A DNA stretch of 64,000 nt, from assembly GCA_947499565.1 (NCBI GenBank), contig CANMOV010000007.1, positions 21,104 through 85,103 of the forward strand. The letters are read 5' to 3'. Below the pieces are notes generated by a model. The model saw only the letters and a program-made list of their open reading frames with translations, was not told where the DNA came from and made no database searches. Each line of letters starts with the position of its first letter. Positions within the stretch are counted from its first letter, which is position 1. Positions 8,690-17,187 of this stretch are shown here, piece by piece. This DNA comes from an uncultured Croceitalea sp. (GTDB taxonomy: Bacteria; Bacteroidota; Bacteroidia; Flavobacteriales; Flavobacteriaceae). Both the position numbers and the translations under genes were made by a program.

Positions 8690-9482
8690 AAGAAAATAAG
8701 TTTAATGTCAAATACGCAAATGGTGCTGCAAAAACTAAACTATCCAATCTATCTAAAATCCCTCCATGACCTGGTAAAATAGCACCACTGTCTTTTACTC
8801 CGGCCATACGTTTAAATTTAGACTCCAATAAATCCCCTAGACCACCTGCTATAACTATTACTGTTGCTAAAATAAACCATTGATTTAGGCTTAAAGTGGT
8901 TTCATATTTAGATAAAAAGTAAGCGGCTATCAAAGCAAAAATAAGACCACCTAAAGAACCTTCTACAGTTTTTTTAGGAGAAACAGCCGGATATAGTTTG
9001 GTTCTGCCTAAGGTTTTACCTACTAGATATGCAAAAGTATCACTTACCCAGATTAAAATAAAGATACCCATGATTAAAAATTTGGCAAACTGGTCTTCCT
9101 TATATGGAATCATTGTTAAAAAGATACAACCTCCCCCTATATAAAATAAGGCGATAACAAACTTTTGGATGGATGTAAAAGATTTTTCTTTTTTTGAAAA
9201 TAAGAAGCTTAATAAGGCTAGATTAATGGTTATCGTAAAAAGCATTAATAATGTTATTAAGGCTTTGTCAGTTACCAAGTAAATGTATGCCCACCATAAG
9301 GCTAAATATGCAATAAAAATATAATACCCTTTAAGTCGTGTAAGCCTTTTAAATTCATATAAACAGGCCAATCCAAAAACCATAAATAAAAAGTCGAAGG
9401 CATCTGAATTTAAAAAAATTGCTGATAGTAGTAAAATAACGTAGAGAATGCCTGTTAGAGCTCTTCTTAAAATTTCCTTCAT
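8679..9482 (-). CDS. cdsA: Phosphatidate cytidylyltransferase
   Basis: A 267-residue polytopic membrane protein that makes CDP-diacylglycerol from phosphatidate and CTP. About eight hydrophobic segments are visible. The family signature is at the C-terminus: VSPKKTVEGSLGG, then GDLLESKFKR and GVKDSGAILPGHGG, ending DRLDSL. It starts 3 bases after the LUD gene stop and overlaps psd, so the lipid genes form one transcript. CDP-diacylglycerol is the precursor of phosphatidylserine and thus of the psd product next door. Confidence 0.93.
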   Translation of the reverse strand: MKEILRRALTGILYVILLLSAIFLNSDAFDFLFMVFGLACLYEFKRLTRLKGYYIFIAYLALWWAYIYLVTDKALITLLMLFTITINLALLSFLFSKKEKSFTSIQKFVIALFYIGGGCIFLTMIPYKEDQFAKFLIMGIFILIWVSDTFAYLVGKTLGRTKLYPAVSPKKTVEGSLGGLIFALIAAYFLSKYETTLSLNQWFILATVIVIAGGLGDLLESKFKRMAGVKDSGAILPGHGGILDRLDSLVFAAPFAYLTLNLFSYVS

Positions 9483-9485
9483 TTA

Positions 9486-10094
9486 TTAGTAATCTTCTAA
9501 AAGTAAAAGATATACATTTTTTGAGGCACTACCGTAAGAAAGAAAATCATTTTTATTTTCGGCGGTCAATTGAAAGTGTTTTAAAGTAGTAATGTTGTCG
9601 GGAATTTTCTTGGCGTATTTCTTTTTTATAATTTTTAGTGCTTCACTTATGGAGTCTACTAATTGACTTGTAGTAGCAAATACAATGAGGTTAGATGGGA
9701 GTTCGTTTAGTTTTTTCTCCTCTATCTGATTAGAACAAACCAGAATGGAACCATTATGAGCTATTAGATGCTCACAAGTTGTAAAGAACACATCACTATC
9801 TTTTCTAGTATTGGTGAACAGTATCTTTTCCTTTGAAAAACGGTTCTCTAATCTTTTATCAATACAATAAAAGAATTTGTTTTTCCAATCGTTTTCAGAA
9901 ACAATATTGGCCAGTGCACCCTGAATTTCAGAGAAGTTTTCACAATAAATAAACTTACCACCATTCTTTTTAAAATAAATAGTAAACTTTTCGTCTACGG
10001 GGATTTTAAGGTCAGGCATATGCTCCCCTCTGGTTTCTGTAGTTTCTTTAGAAACCTTTTTTCCTCCTCCAAAAAGTTTGCCAAATACACCCAT
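9486..10094 (-). CDS. LUD-domain (LutC-like) protein
   Basis: A 202-residue protein with a glycine- and lysine-rich N-terminus (GVFGKLFGGGKKV) and a C-terminal LUD domain. Visible family features are a TTCEHLIAHNGSILVCS strand and an ATTSQLVDSI segment. LutC acts in lactate oxidation elsewhere, but here no LutA or LutB iron-sulfur partner is nearby. It is placed between ftsH and cdsA on the same strand, 36 bases after ftsH and 3 before cdsA. Function in this setting is unknown; a link to the membrane operon is inferred only from position. Confidence 0.75.
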   Translation of the reverse strand: MGVFGKLFGGGKKVSKETTETRGEHMPDLKIPVDEKFTIYFKKNGGKFIYCENFSEIQGALANIVSENDWKNKFFYCIDKRLENRFSKEKILFTNTRKDSDVFFTTCEHLIAHNGSILVCSNQIEEKKLNELPSNLIVFATTSQLVDSISEALKIIKKKYAKKIPDNITTLKHFQLTAENKNDFLSYGSASKNVYLLLLEDY

Positions 10095-10130
10095 TAGTTT
10101 GGTGAGAACAAATTATTCTTTACTATAAGT

Positions 10131-12104
10131 TTACTTACTTTCGTCATCAGTAGCAGCTACTTTAACGTCTTCTGCTACTAAGGCTTCTTTTTCAAAAGGT
10201 CTTTTTCCAAAGATTTTTTCTAAGTCATCCTTAAAAATAACTTCTTTTTCTAAAAGTCTATCAGCAAGTGCTGTTAATTTATCTTTGTTTTTCTTAAGTA
10301 AATCTATAGCTCGTTTATACTGCTCTTCTATAATCTTAGAAATTTCTTCATCGATTTTTTGAGCTGTTTCTTCACTATATGGTTTACTGAATCCATACTC
10401 ATTTTGACCAGAAGAGTCATAATACGTGACATTTCCTAGCTCCTCATTAAGACCATAAATAGTCACCATAGCTCGAGCTTGTTTGGTAACCTTTTCAAGG
10501 TCACTTAAAGCACCTGTAGAAATTTTATTAAATATCACTTTCTCTGCGGCACGACCACCCATTGTAGCACACATTTCGTCTAGCATCTGATCAGGTCTCA
10601 CAATTAAACGCTCTTCTGGCAAATACCAAGCTGCGCCCAGTGATTGTCCACGTGGCACTATGGTTACTTTTACTAAAGGAGCTGCATGTTCTAACATCCA
10701 ACTTACCGTTGCATGACCAGCCTCGTGAAAAGCGATTGTTTTTTTCTCTTCTTGAGTGATGATTTTATTTTTCTTTTCAAGTCCGCCGACAATTCTATCA
10801 ACAGCATCTAAAAAGTCTTGTTTGTTTACCGCTTTTTTCTCTTTTCTAGCTGCAATTAATGCAGCCTCGTTGCAAACATTTGCAATGTCGGCACCAGAGA
10901 ATCCTGGGGTTTGTTTAGCTAGAAAATCTAAATCTAAAGTTTCTGATGTTTTTATTGGACGTAGATGTACTTCAAAAATCTCTTTTCTTTCCCTAATGTC
11001 TGGTAAGTCCACATAAATTTGACGGTCAAAACGACCCGCACGCATTAGCGCTTTATCTAAAACATCTGCACGGTTAGTAGCGGCTAAAACAATAACATTT
11101 GTATTGGTGCCAAAACCATCCATCTCTGTTAGCAACTGATTTAATGTGTTTTCACGTTCATCATTAGAACCGGTGAAGTTGTTTTTACCTCTGGCACGTC
11201 CTATTGCATCAATTTCATCTATAAAAATGATTGCGGGAGATTTGTCTTTTGCTTGTTTAAATAAATCACGTACTCTAGAAGCGCCTACACCAACAAACAT
11301 TTCAACAAAGTCTGAACCAGATAAAGAGAAAAAAGGAACTTTAGCTTCGCCAGCGACAGCTTTTGCTAAAAGAGTTTTACCAGTTCCCGGAGGGCCTACT
11401 AAAAGAGCTCCTTTAGGAATCTTACCTCCTAATGAGGTGTATTTATCAGGATTTTTTAGGAACTCCACAATCTCTTGAATTTCTTCTTTTGCCCCCTCTA
11501 ATCCTGCAACATCTTTAAAAGAAGTTCTGGTATCTGTTTTTTCATCAAAAAGCTTAGCTTTTGATTTTCCTATATTAAATATTTGTCCACCTGCACCACC
11601 ACCAGCGCCACCAGACATTCTTCTCATTAAATATATCCATATTCCAATAATGAGAATAAAGGGTAATACAAATGATATAACATCACCAAAATAGTTATGT
11701 TCAGTATCAAACTCAACAATAGTTTCAAGGCTATTCTCGGCTTTAATTTCGTCAATTTCATTCTGAAAAATCTGTAAATCGCCATATTCCAATATGTATT
11801 GCGGTACAATACCGGTGTAAGGAATTAAAGGCTTTTCATTGACCTTTGTATGAACTTTTTTGTCAAGCGCAGCTTCAGTTAAGAAAACCTTTGCTTGCCC
11901 TAAATTCTTAATAACAATGATTTTTTTAATATCACCGTTTCGCAGATACTCTTGTAATTCAGATGTAGTCGTTTTTTCTGTACTTGAAAAAGCGCTGCTA
12001 CCTAAGAATTGAAAACCAATAATAAGTGCTAGTACTATGCCGTAAATCCACCAAGAACTAAAACGAGGTTTTTTCGGGGTATTCGTATTGTTGTCTTTTG
12101 CCAT
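10131..12104 (-). CDS. ftsH: ATP-dependent zinc metalloprotease FtsH
   Basis: A 657-residue membrane protease that degrades misassembled membrane proteins and short-lived regulators. Transmembrane helices lie at about residues 18-38 and 142-161 with a periplasmic domain between. The AAA+ domain has Walker A GPPGTGKT (237-244), Walker B IIFIDEID and the second region of homology around NRADVLD...RAGRFDR. The zinc site HEAGH is at 460-464. Length is usual for the family. A glycine-rich linker (GGAGGGAGG) follows the second helix. It is 5 bases after rsfS. Confidence 0.97.
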   Translation of the reverse strand: MAKDNNTNTPKKPRFSSWWIYGIVLALIIGFQFLGSSAFSSTEKTTTSELQEYLRNGDIKKIIVIKNLGQAKVFLTEAALDKKVHTKVNEKPLIPYTGIVPQYILEYGDLQIFQNEIDEIKAENSLETIVEFDTEHNYFGDVISFVLPFILIIGIWIYLMRRMSGGAGGGAGGQIFNIGKSKAKLFDEKTDTRTSFKDVAGLEGAKEEIQEIVEFLKNPDKYTSLGGKIPKGALLVGPPGTGKTLLAKAVAGEAKVPFFSLSGSDFVEMFVGVGASRVRDLFKQAKDKSPAIIFIDEIDAIGRARGKNNFTGSNDERENTLNQLLTEMDGFGTNTNVIVLAATNRADVLDKALMRAGRFDRQIYVDLPDIRERKEIFEVHLRPIKTSETLDLDFLAKQTPGFSGADIANVCNEAALIAARKEKKAVNKQDFLDAVDRIVGGLEKKNKIITQEEKKTIAFHEAGHATVSWMLEHAAPLVKVTIVPRGQSLGAAWYLPEERLIVRPDQMLDEMCATMGGRAAEKVIFNKISTGALSDLEKVTKQARAMVTIYGLNEELGNVTYYDSSGQNEYGFSKPYSEETAQKIDEEISKIIEEQYKRAIDLLKKNKDKLTALADRLLEKEVIFKDDLEKIFGKRPFEKEALVAEDVKVAATDDESK

Positions 12105-12109
12105 TTTTT

Positions 12110-12487
12110 CTATTGATTATAGCTACTCTCTACAAGGGTTACTTTTGCGTCTCCCCAGAGGCCTTCAATGTCGTAGAAGTCCCTAATTTGTTTTTGAAAT
12201 ACATGTACTACTACATTAACGTAATCCATTAAAACCCATTCAGCATTTTCTGAACCTTCAACATGCCATGGTTTGTCTTTAATTGCTTTGCTTACAGTCT
12301 TTTGTATTGAGGATACGATTGCGTTTACGTGTGTATTAGATGTACCGTTACAGATAATAAAGTAGTCGCAAACAGTATTTTCTATTTCCCTTAAATCAAG
12401 TAGGTTTATATCAACCCCTTTAACTTCTTCTATACCATGTAATATTAAGGATATTAGTTCATCTGCGCTAGCTTTGTTTTTCTGCAT
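12110..12487 (-). CDS. rsfS: Ribosomal silencing factor RsfS
   Basis: A 125-residue member of the RsfS/Iojap family. The conserved run from the DYFIICNGTSN strand through HVEG and WVLMDYVNVVVHVF matches the family core. RsfS binds ribosomal protein L14 and blocks subunit joining when nutrients are low. It is the first gene of the rsfS-ftsH-LUD-cdsA-psd-ACBP string on the minus strand, diverging from birA. A TAACTTTG promoter box lies upstream. Confidence 0.93.
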   Translation of the reverse strand: MQKNKASADELISLILHGIEEVKGVDINLLDLREIENTVCDYFIICNGTSNTHVNAIVSSIQKTVSKAIKDKPWHVEGSENAEWVLMDYVNVVVHVFQKQIRDFYDIEGLWGDAKVTLVESSYNQ

Positions 12488-12507
12488 TCAATAATTTTAG
12501 GTTTCTA

Positions 12508-12515
12508 CAAAGTTA
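12508..12515 (-). promoter_or_regulatory. Candidate -7 promoter box for the rsfS-ftsH operon
   Basis: Minus strand TAACTTTG matches TAnnTTTG and sits about 20 bases before the rsfS ATG, giving a 5' leader of about 16 bases. No clear upstream TTG box is visible, so confidence is moderate. Confidence 0.45.
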
Positions 12516-12582
12516 TTGTTTTTTTGTTTTGTCGCACTGCGATTTTAACATTACATTCAACATTAAGTTTTCATGTGTTACT

Positions 12583-13302
12583 ATGTCAATAATCAAACTT
12601 AATGCCACGGACTCTACTAATGCCTATTTAAAAGAATTAGCGCTATCACAGCCACTTGAAGATTTTACGATTGTATCTACTGAATTACAGCTTAGAGGTA
12701 GGGGCCAAATGGGTTCGGATTGGATTTCTGAAAAGGGTAAAAACTTAACGATCAGTGTTTTAAAAAACCTTGAACAATTTCCAGCTAGAAATCAGTTTGA
12801 CCTAAACTGTGTTGTGTCCTTAGCTATATATAGTGTTTTAACCGAATTGTCAGTGCCAAATTTAAGTGTAAAATGGCCTAACGACATTCTGTCAGGAAAC
12901 CAGAAAATATGTGGAATTTTAATTGAAAACATTTTAAAAGGGAAATTTATTCAAATGGCTATTCTAGGAATAGGCCTTAATGTAAATCAAATGGATTTTA
13001 GTGACATAGAAAGAGCAAGCTCATTAAAACTGATATTAGGTTCAGATTTAAACTTGGATGAACTTATAGAGGAAATCTTAACTAAACTGAAATTATATTT
13101 TAAGACCCCTCAAAAAGATTTAAGAGCAGAATACGAAAAAGTGCTTTTTAGAAAAGATAAACCATCTACCTTTGAGAACCCAACAAACGAAAAATTCTTA
13201 GGCCTTATTAGAGGTGTAAATGAAGCTGGTAAGCTAGTTGTTGAATTGGAAGATTCTGTTATAAAGAAGTTTGACCTAAAAGAAGTGAAACTACTTTATT
13301 AA
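12583..13302 (+). CDS. birA: Biotin-[acetyl-CoA-carboxylase] ligase
   Basis: A 239-residue protein with the catalytic core only and no DNA-binding domain, so it should not act as a repressor. It begins IKLNATDSTN, has the biotinyl-AMP site GRGQMGSDW and the VKWPNDI motif, then GILIEN and a GIGLNVNQ strand. It attaches biotin to acetyl-CoA carboxylase. I choose ATG 12583, where homology begins; an in-frame ATG at 12529 would add 18 residues without the family pattern. It faces rsfS across a short divergent gap and ends one base from the convergent SRPBCC gene. Confidence 0.92.
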   Translation: MSIIKLNATDSTNAYLKELALSQPLEDFTIVSTELQLRGRGQMGSDWISEKGKNLTISVLKNLEQFPARNQFDLNCVVSLAIYSVLTELSVPNLSVKWPNDILSGNQKICGILIENILKGKFIQMAILGIGLNVNQMDFSDIERASSLKLILGSDLNLDELIEEILTKLKLYFKTPQKDLRAEYEKVLFRKDKPSTFENPTNEKFLGLIRGVNEAGKLVVELEDSVIKKFDLKEVKLLY

Positions 13303-13695
13303 CTAAATCTTATCCATATTAGTAGACAAAGTCTCCATGAATTTTGTAATCGGGCTTTTTATCATCATCGCCATCATGGCATTAAATTCACCCTCAAAAC
13401 TCAAGCCAACTTCACTTTCGTTTTCTGCTAAAGATTTTATGTCTGCAGTAAGTGTAAATGGTAATTTATCACTAGCAGCACCCAGAATAACTTTTTCATT
13501 TGGATGTTGCTCTTTTAATCTTAATACTATTTCTGGCATACCGCTTAATGCAAAGCGAAAAGTATTTTCATCTAAAACTTCAAACTTGTCAATATTTTCA
13601 GGCATTAAAGTCTCAAAGTTTTTAATATCTACTAAAAAATTAAATACTTCTTTATCAGTTTTTTGAACGATTTTTTTATTTGCTTCTATATGCAT
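13303..13695 (-). CDS. SRPBCC-fold protein
   Basis: A 130-residue protein with the helix-grip pattern of the SRPBCC/polyketide cyclase-like superfamily: an opening strand ending in FNFLVDIKNFETLMPENI, several beta strands and a long C-terminal helix (FMETLSTNMDKI). Such proteins bind hydrophobic ligands; no ligand can be inferred. It starts 4 bases after pyrE and is probably co-transcribed with it, a pairing common in related bacteria. Confidence 0.7.
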   Translation of the reverse strand: MHIEANKKIVQKTDKEVFNFLVDIKNFETLMPENIDKFEVLDENTFRFALSGMPEIVLRLKEQHPNEKVILGAASDKLPFTLTADIKSLAENESEVGLSFEGEFNAMMAMMIKSPITKFMETLSTNMDKI

Positions 13696-13699
13696 TGGG

Positions 13700-14341
13700 T
13701 CATGGTTTCCATTGCGCAGGATTCGTTTTCCATTGCAATAAGGTTTGTGAATTTTCTTCTTTTATATAATCTGTTTCTGATGCTAATTGAATTAAATGCT
13801 CGTAATCACTTAAGGTGTTAAGAGCAACATTTTCTTTTTTAAAGTTTTCTGTAGCTATATCAAAACCATAAGTAAAAATGGCAACCATGCCTTTTACATT
13901 AGCTCCTGCATCTTTAAGAGCTCTTACAGCATTTAAGCTACTTTTGCCAGTACTTATTAAATCCTCTATAACAACAACATTTTGTCCAGATTCTAAGTGA
14001 CCTTCTACTTGGTTTTGTCTACCATGAGATTTAGCTTCTGGTCTAATATAGATAAAAGGGAGTCCAAGTGCTTCCGCAACCAAGATACCAATACCAATGG
14101 CGCCTGTTGCCACTCCAGCGATTACATCAGGTTTGCCATAAAGCGTTTCAACTTGTTTCGCCATTTCTTCACGAACAAAGTTTCTAATTTGTGGATAGGA
14201 GAGTATTATTCTATTATCGCAATAGATAGGAGATTGCCATCCAGAAGCCCATGTAAAAGGATTTTCTGGTTTCAACTTTATTGCATTAATTTGCAGTAAT
14301 AACTCAGCCGTTTTCTTAGCGCTGTTCTTGTCTAAAATCAT
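13700..14341 (-). CDS. pyrE: Orotate phosphoribosyltransferase
   Basis: A 213-residue enzyme of pyrimidine synthesis that joins orotate and PRPP to give OMP. It has FTWASGWQSPIYCDNR near the start, a GVATGAIGIG loop and the PRPP-binding motif VVVIEDLISTGKSS. I choose the ATG at 14341 (MILDKNSAKK), where the family begins. An upstream frame would add 35 residues reading into the divergent Nudix gene. The Nudix start lies only about 7 bases away on the other strand. Confidence 0.95.
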   Translation of the reverse strand: MILDKNSAKKTAELLLQINAIKLKPENPFTWASGWQSPIYCDNRIILSYPQIRNFVREEMAKQVETLYGKPDVIAGVATGAIGIGILVAEALGLPFIYIRPEAKSHGRQNQVEGHLESGQNVVVIEDLISTGKSSLNAVRALKDAGANVKGMVAIFTYGFDIATENFKKENVALNTLSDYEHLIQLASETDYIKEENSQTLLQWKTNPAQWKP

Positions 14342-14348
14342 TGCGCAA

Positions 14349-14948
14349 ATGTATAAAGTTTTTGTTAATGAATCTCCACTCATTTTAACAAATAAAAGAC
14401 CAGAGAATTCTACAGGAAATGTCTTCTTAATGGAAGATGACGACATTACCTACGCTATTACTGCTTTATCTAAAAAACTTTTGGATAGTGCATATATCTA
14501 TGACCCTACAGAAGATATTTTAGAAAAGTTTAGCATGAAAATTCCAATTGTTGTTGCTGCTGGTGGAATGGTAAGAAATGAAAAAGGAAAAGTGCTTTTT
14601 ATTTATAGAAATGATAAGTGGGATTTACCTAAAGGAAAACTAGATAAAGGTGAATCTATTGAAAAAGCTGCGATACGAGAAGTAGAAGAGGAAACGGGAG
14701 TAAAGAACTTAACTATAAAAAACTATCTAAAAACTACCTATCACATTTTTAAAAGGAATGGTGAATTCCGACTTAAAAAAGTGGTTTGGTTCGATATGAT
14801 TACATCTTACAAAGGGAAATTGTCTCCTCAGCAAAATGAAGGAATTACAAAAGTGAAATGGAAAGGTTCTAAAAAGATAGAAAAAGCCCTTAAAAATTCC
14901 TACTTGAATATTAAGTTACTTTTTAAAGACGACGAATTAATCCAGTGA
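14349..14948 (+). CDS. Nudix hydrolase
   Basis: About 199 residues with a C-terminal Nudix domain. The Nudix box reads G-x5-E-x7-REVEEETGV (from GKLDKGES), about residues 101-123, with all metal-binding glutamates present. The first 70 residues are a separate small domain of unknown role that begins MYKVFVNESP. The ATG at 14349 avoids overlap with the divergent pyrE start; an ATG at 14328 is possible. The substrate (a nucleoside diphosphate linked to X) cannot be told from sequence. Its end overlaps the convergent M14 gene by 12 bases. Confidence 0.85.
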   Translation: MYKVFVNESPLILTNKRPENSTGNVFLMEDDDITYAITALSKKLLDSAYIYDPTEDILEKFSMKIPIVVAAGGMVRNEKGKVLFIYRNDKWDLPKGKLDKGESIEKAAIREVEEETGVKNLTIKNYLKTTYHIFKRNGEFRLKKVVWFDMITSYKGKLSPQQNEGITKVKWKGSKKIEKALKNSYLNIKLLFKDDELIQ

Positions 14949-16712
14949 TAGTACTTTTTCTGATTTACTCCCCTTTATGATACGATAGATAGGGTATTGC
15001 ATGTGGGAATCTTCATAATATTTAGATTGTTTAAATACCCAATCTAATTGCGCGTACCAATTTTGAGCAAATTGCTCATCCGTTTCTTTTTTAGAAAGAA
15101 AGGAGTTTCGTAATTCCTCATTATTTTGGAGTAATCTTAATGCTTCATCTTCAAAGGCATAAGGAGAAAAACCTTCTTTTTGTTGTAACACGGTATCAAA
15201 GAAATTCCAATTAAAAAACGAGTCGGGAGCTTGCGGTTCCAAAGTTTCAAGAAGATAACGTATGCCATATTGGTTAGTAGGTACTACCAAATCACCTTTT
15301 AAAAAATTAATTTCTTTTTTAGAACTAAACACTTTTGTATTGTAATGTAAATAATGTCCTTCGTATGCACTTTTTCGGGTTTCATACTTTTGAATTCTAT
15401 AACTTTCTACTGTAAGGGAAGTATCTTTTTCAAGTTCAAAAAACTCAATTTCGTTAATTGATAATCTATCTACTATAGCACTCCATCCTTTCTTAAAAAT
15501 ATAGGCTGCAGGAATTTCAATGGTATCTGTAGGAGTAAAATAATTTTGATATCTTACTTCTTTAGTGAAAGGAATGTTTCTATTGTATTTGAGTCTAGGT
15601 AAACCTGTTACTTCACTCATCAAAGTATCTGCTTGAAATCCTTTAAAATTTAATGTGCTAGCTCTAGTTGTGTCTACTTTCCAATTAAGGTGATAATTTC
15701 TTGCACCCGCAATTTTTTCTACTTGTTTTGCTCTAAGCTTTTTTATTGTTTGTTTTTGTTCACTAGCAATGGAAATTACTTGTTCCATTAATTTATAAGT
15801 TCCTTCTACCCTTCTATTATAAGGCTTTAGCATGTGTGTTTCTACCATTAATCCTAAAGTATTCCATAAGGTGGTATAACCGGTAGAATATCTAGGAGAA
15901 TCTAAAAATTGAGAAAAGCCAGTTTCTGGGGGTCTGTTAAAAACGTTTACATAAGGTGTAATGTCCCAGCCTTTTTTTTCTAAGCCCTTTTCTAGTTTTG
16001 GCCGAAAGCTCTTATTTAAATAATTTCCTAATTCACCTCCAAGTTTATTATGTTGTGTAAAGAGATGCGTAAGTGTATATTGATAATCCGCTCCATTGCT
16101 TACATGATTATCAATAAAAATATCTGGTTTTATAAGATGAAAGATTTGAGCAAATGATTTCGCATTTTTAGTATCTGCTTTAATAAAATCTCTATTCAAA
16201 TCATAGTTTTGAGCATTTCCTCTAAACCCATATGAAATAGGTCCATTTTGATTAGCTCGCGTAGAAGAGTTTCGATTTAAAGAACCACCAACGTTATAAA
16301 TAGGAATTGTTGCTATTACTACATCTTTTGGGTTTTCTATAGTCCTATCAGCTAAATCACGAAACAAAAGCATTGTAGCATCTATGCCATCGCTTTCGCC
16401 TGGGTGAATTCCATTATTAATAAGAACTAGAATTTTATCTTCTCTGATTCTTTCGAAATTAAAATTACCATCAAGGTTAAATGTAACAATGTGTAGTGGA
16501 TATCCACTATCTGTTTCCCCAATGGATTGTATATTAATCTCTGGGTACTCTTTTGCTAAATTGCGATAGAATGTTATTGTTTCTAGATAAGTAGCGGTCT
16601 CTTTGCCTTCTGATTTTTCAAAAATGGTGATGAAAGAGGCTTTTTTTTCTTCTACTGTTTTTTCACAGGAAAAGAGGATAAAAAGTAATACGAGAAAAAA
16701 GATTTTTTTCAT
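14937..16712 (-). CDS. M14 family zinc carboxypeptidase lipoprotein
   Basis: A 591-residue protein with a lipoprotein signal (ILFSC, cysteine at residue 16). The zinc motif HxxE is in NNGIHPGES, the third ligand His in DNHVSNGAD, and the catalytic Glu region in VETHMLKPYN, which together give the M14 carboxypeptidase site. The domain occupies about residues 35-320; the rest (320-591) is a long tail with no family that I recognise. It should sit in the outer or inner membrane envelope and trim peptides. A TATTTTTG box lies upstream on the minus strand at 16749-16756. Confidence 0.87.
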   Translation of the reverse strand: MKKIFFLVLLFILFSCEKTVEEKKASFITIFEKSEGKETATYLETITFYRNLAKEYPEINIQSIGETDSGYPLHIVTFNLDGNFNFERIREDKILVLINNGIHPGESDGIDATMLLFRDLADRTIENPKDVVIATIPIYNVGGSLNRNSSTRANQNGPISYGFRGNAQNYDLNRDFIKADTKNAKSFAQIFHLIKPDIFIDNHVSNGADYQYTLTHLFTQHNKLGGELGNYLNKSFRPKLEKGLEKKGWDITPYVNVFNRPPETGFSQFLDSPRYSTGYTTLWNTLGLMVETHMLKPYNRRVEGTYKLMEQVISIASEQKQTIKKLRAKQVEKIAGARNYHLNWKVDTTRASTLNFKGFQADTLMSEVTGLPRLKYNRNIPFTKEVRYQNYFTPTDTIEIPAAYIFKKGWSAIVDRLSINEIEFFELEKDTSLTVESYRIQKYETRKSAYEGHYLHYNTKVFSSKKEINFLKGDLVVPTNQYGIRYLLETLEPQAPDSFFNWNFFDTVLQQKEGFSPYAFEDEALRLLQNNEELRNSFLSKKETDEQFAQNWYAQLDWVFKQSKYYEDSHMQYPIYRIIKGSKSEKVLSLD

Positions 16713-16770
16713 GACCGCTTTTAATTTGAATAATTGAAAAATTCAAATCAAAAATAAGTAAAACAAATTT

Positions 16771-17187
16771 TTAAGAGGCCATATTCAGTTTTTGTAAATC
16801 CTTTATATCTATCTTATAAATTGGTTTATTAATATAATCAATATAGTGATGAGTCTGATCTCTATAAAATAACCATTGCTCCTGATCATATGGATCAATG
16901 GAAGATGTAATAATATTAATCAAAATTCTATTTTCAATCCTTAATTTAATAAATTCTCTTAAAAACCCCCAACCGTCTAAAATAGGCATATTAATGTCTA
17001 AAAAGATAACTTCTGGCAAAGGCAATCCTCGTTCCAGCTTGTTTTTGATATTATCTATTGCTAGTTGTCCATTTTTAAAATCAAAGACATTACTATTCTT
17101 AGTTATTTTAGAAAGCATTTTTCTCATTCCAAATAAAGTAATAGAATCATCATCAACAACATAAATGTTTTTAATATCTCTCATCAA
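16771..17187 (-). CDS. Response regulator (receiver domain only)
   Basis: A 138-residue single receiver domain. Acidic pocket residues are in YVVDDDS, the phospho-acceptor Asp in VIFLDINMPILDGW, and the conserved Lys in INKPIYK. No DNA-binding domain follows, as in CheY-like proteins of the group. It overlaps the 3' end of the histidine kinase gene by 17 bases on the same strand, so the two form a pair. Start could be either of two adjacent ATG codons. Confidence 0.88.
   Translation of the reverse strand: MMRDIKNIYVVDDDSITLFGMRKMLSKITKNSNVFDFKNGQLAIDNIKNKLERGLPLPEVIFLDINMPILDGWGFLREFIKLRIENRILINIITSSIDPYDQEQWLFYRDQTHHYIDYINKPIYKIDIKDLQKLNMAS

Noticed and set aside
11146-11478. Open frame on the plus strand within ftsH
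   Set aside because: It is antisense to the conserved AAA domain of ftsH and has no family pattern; it results from codon bias of the real gene.
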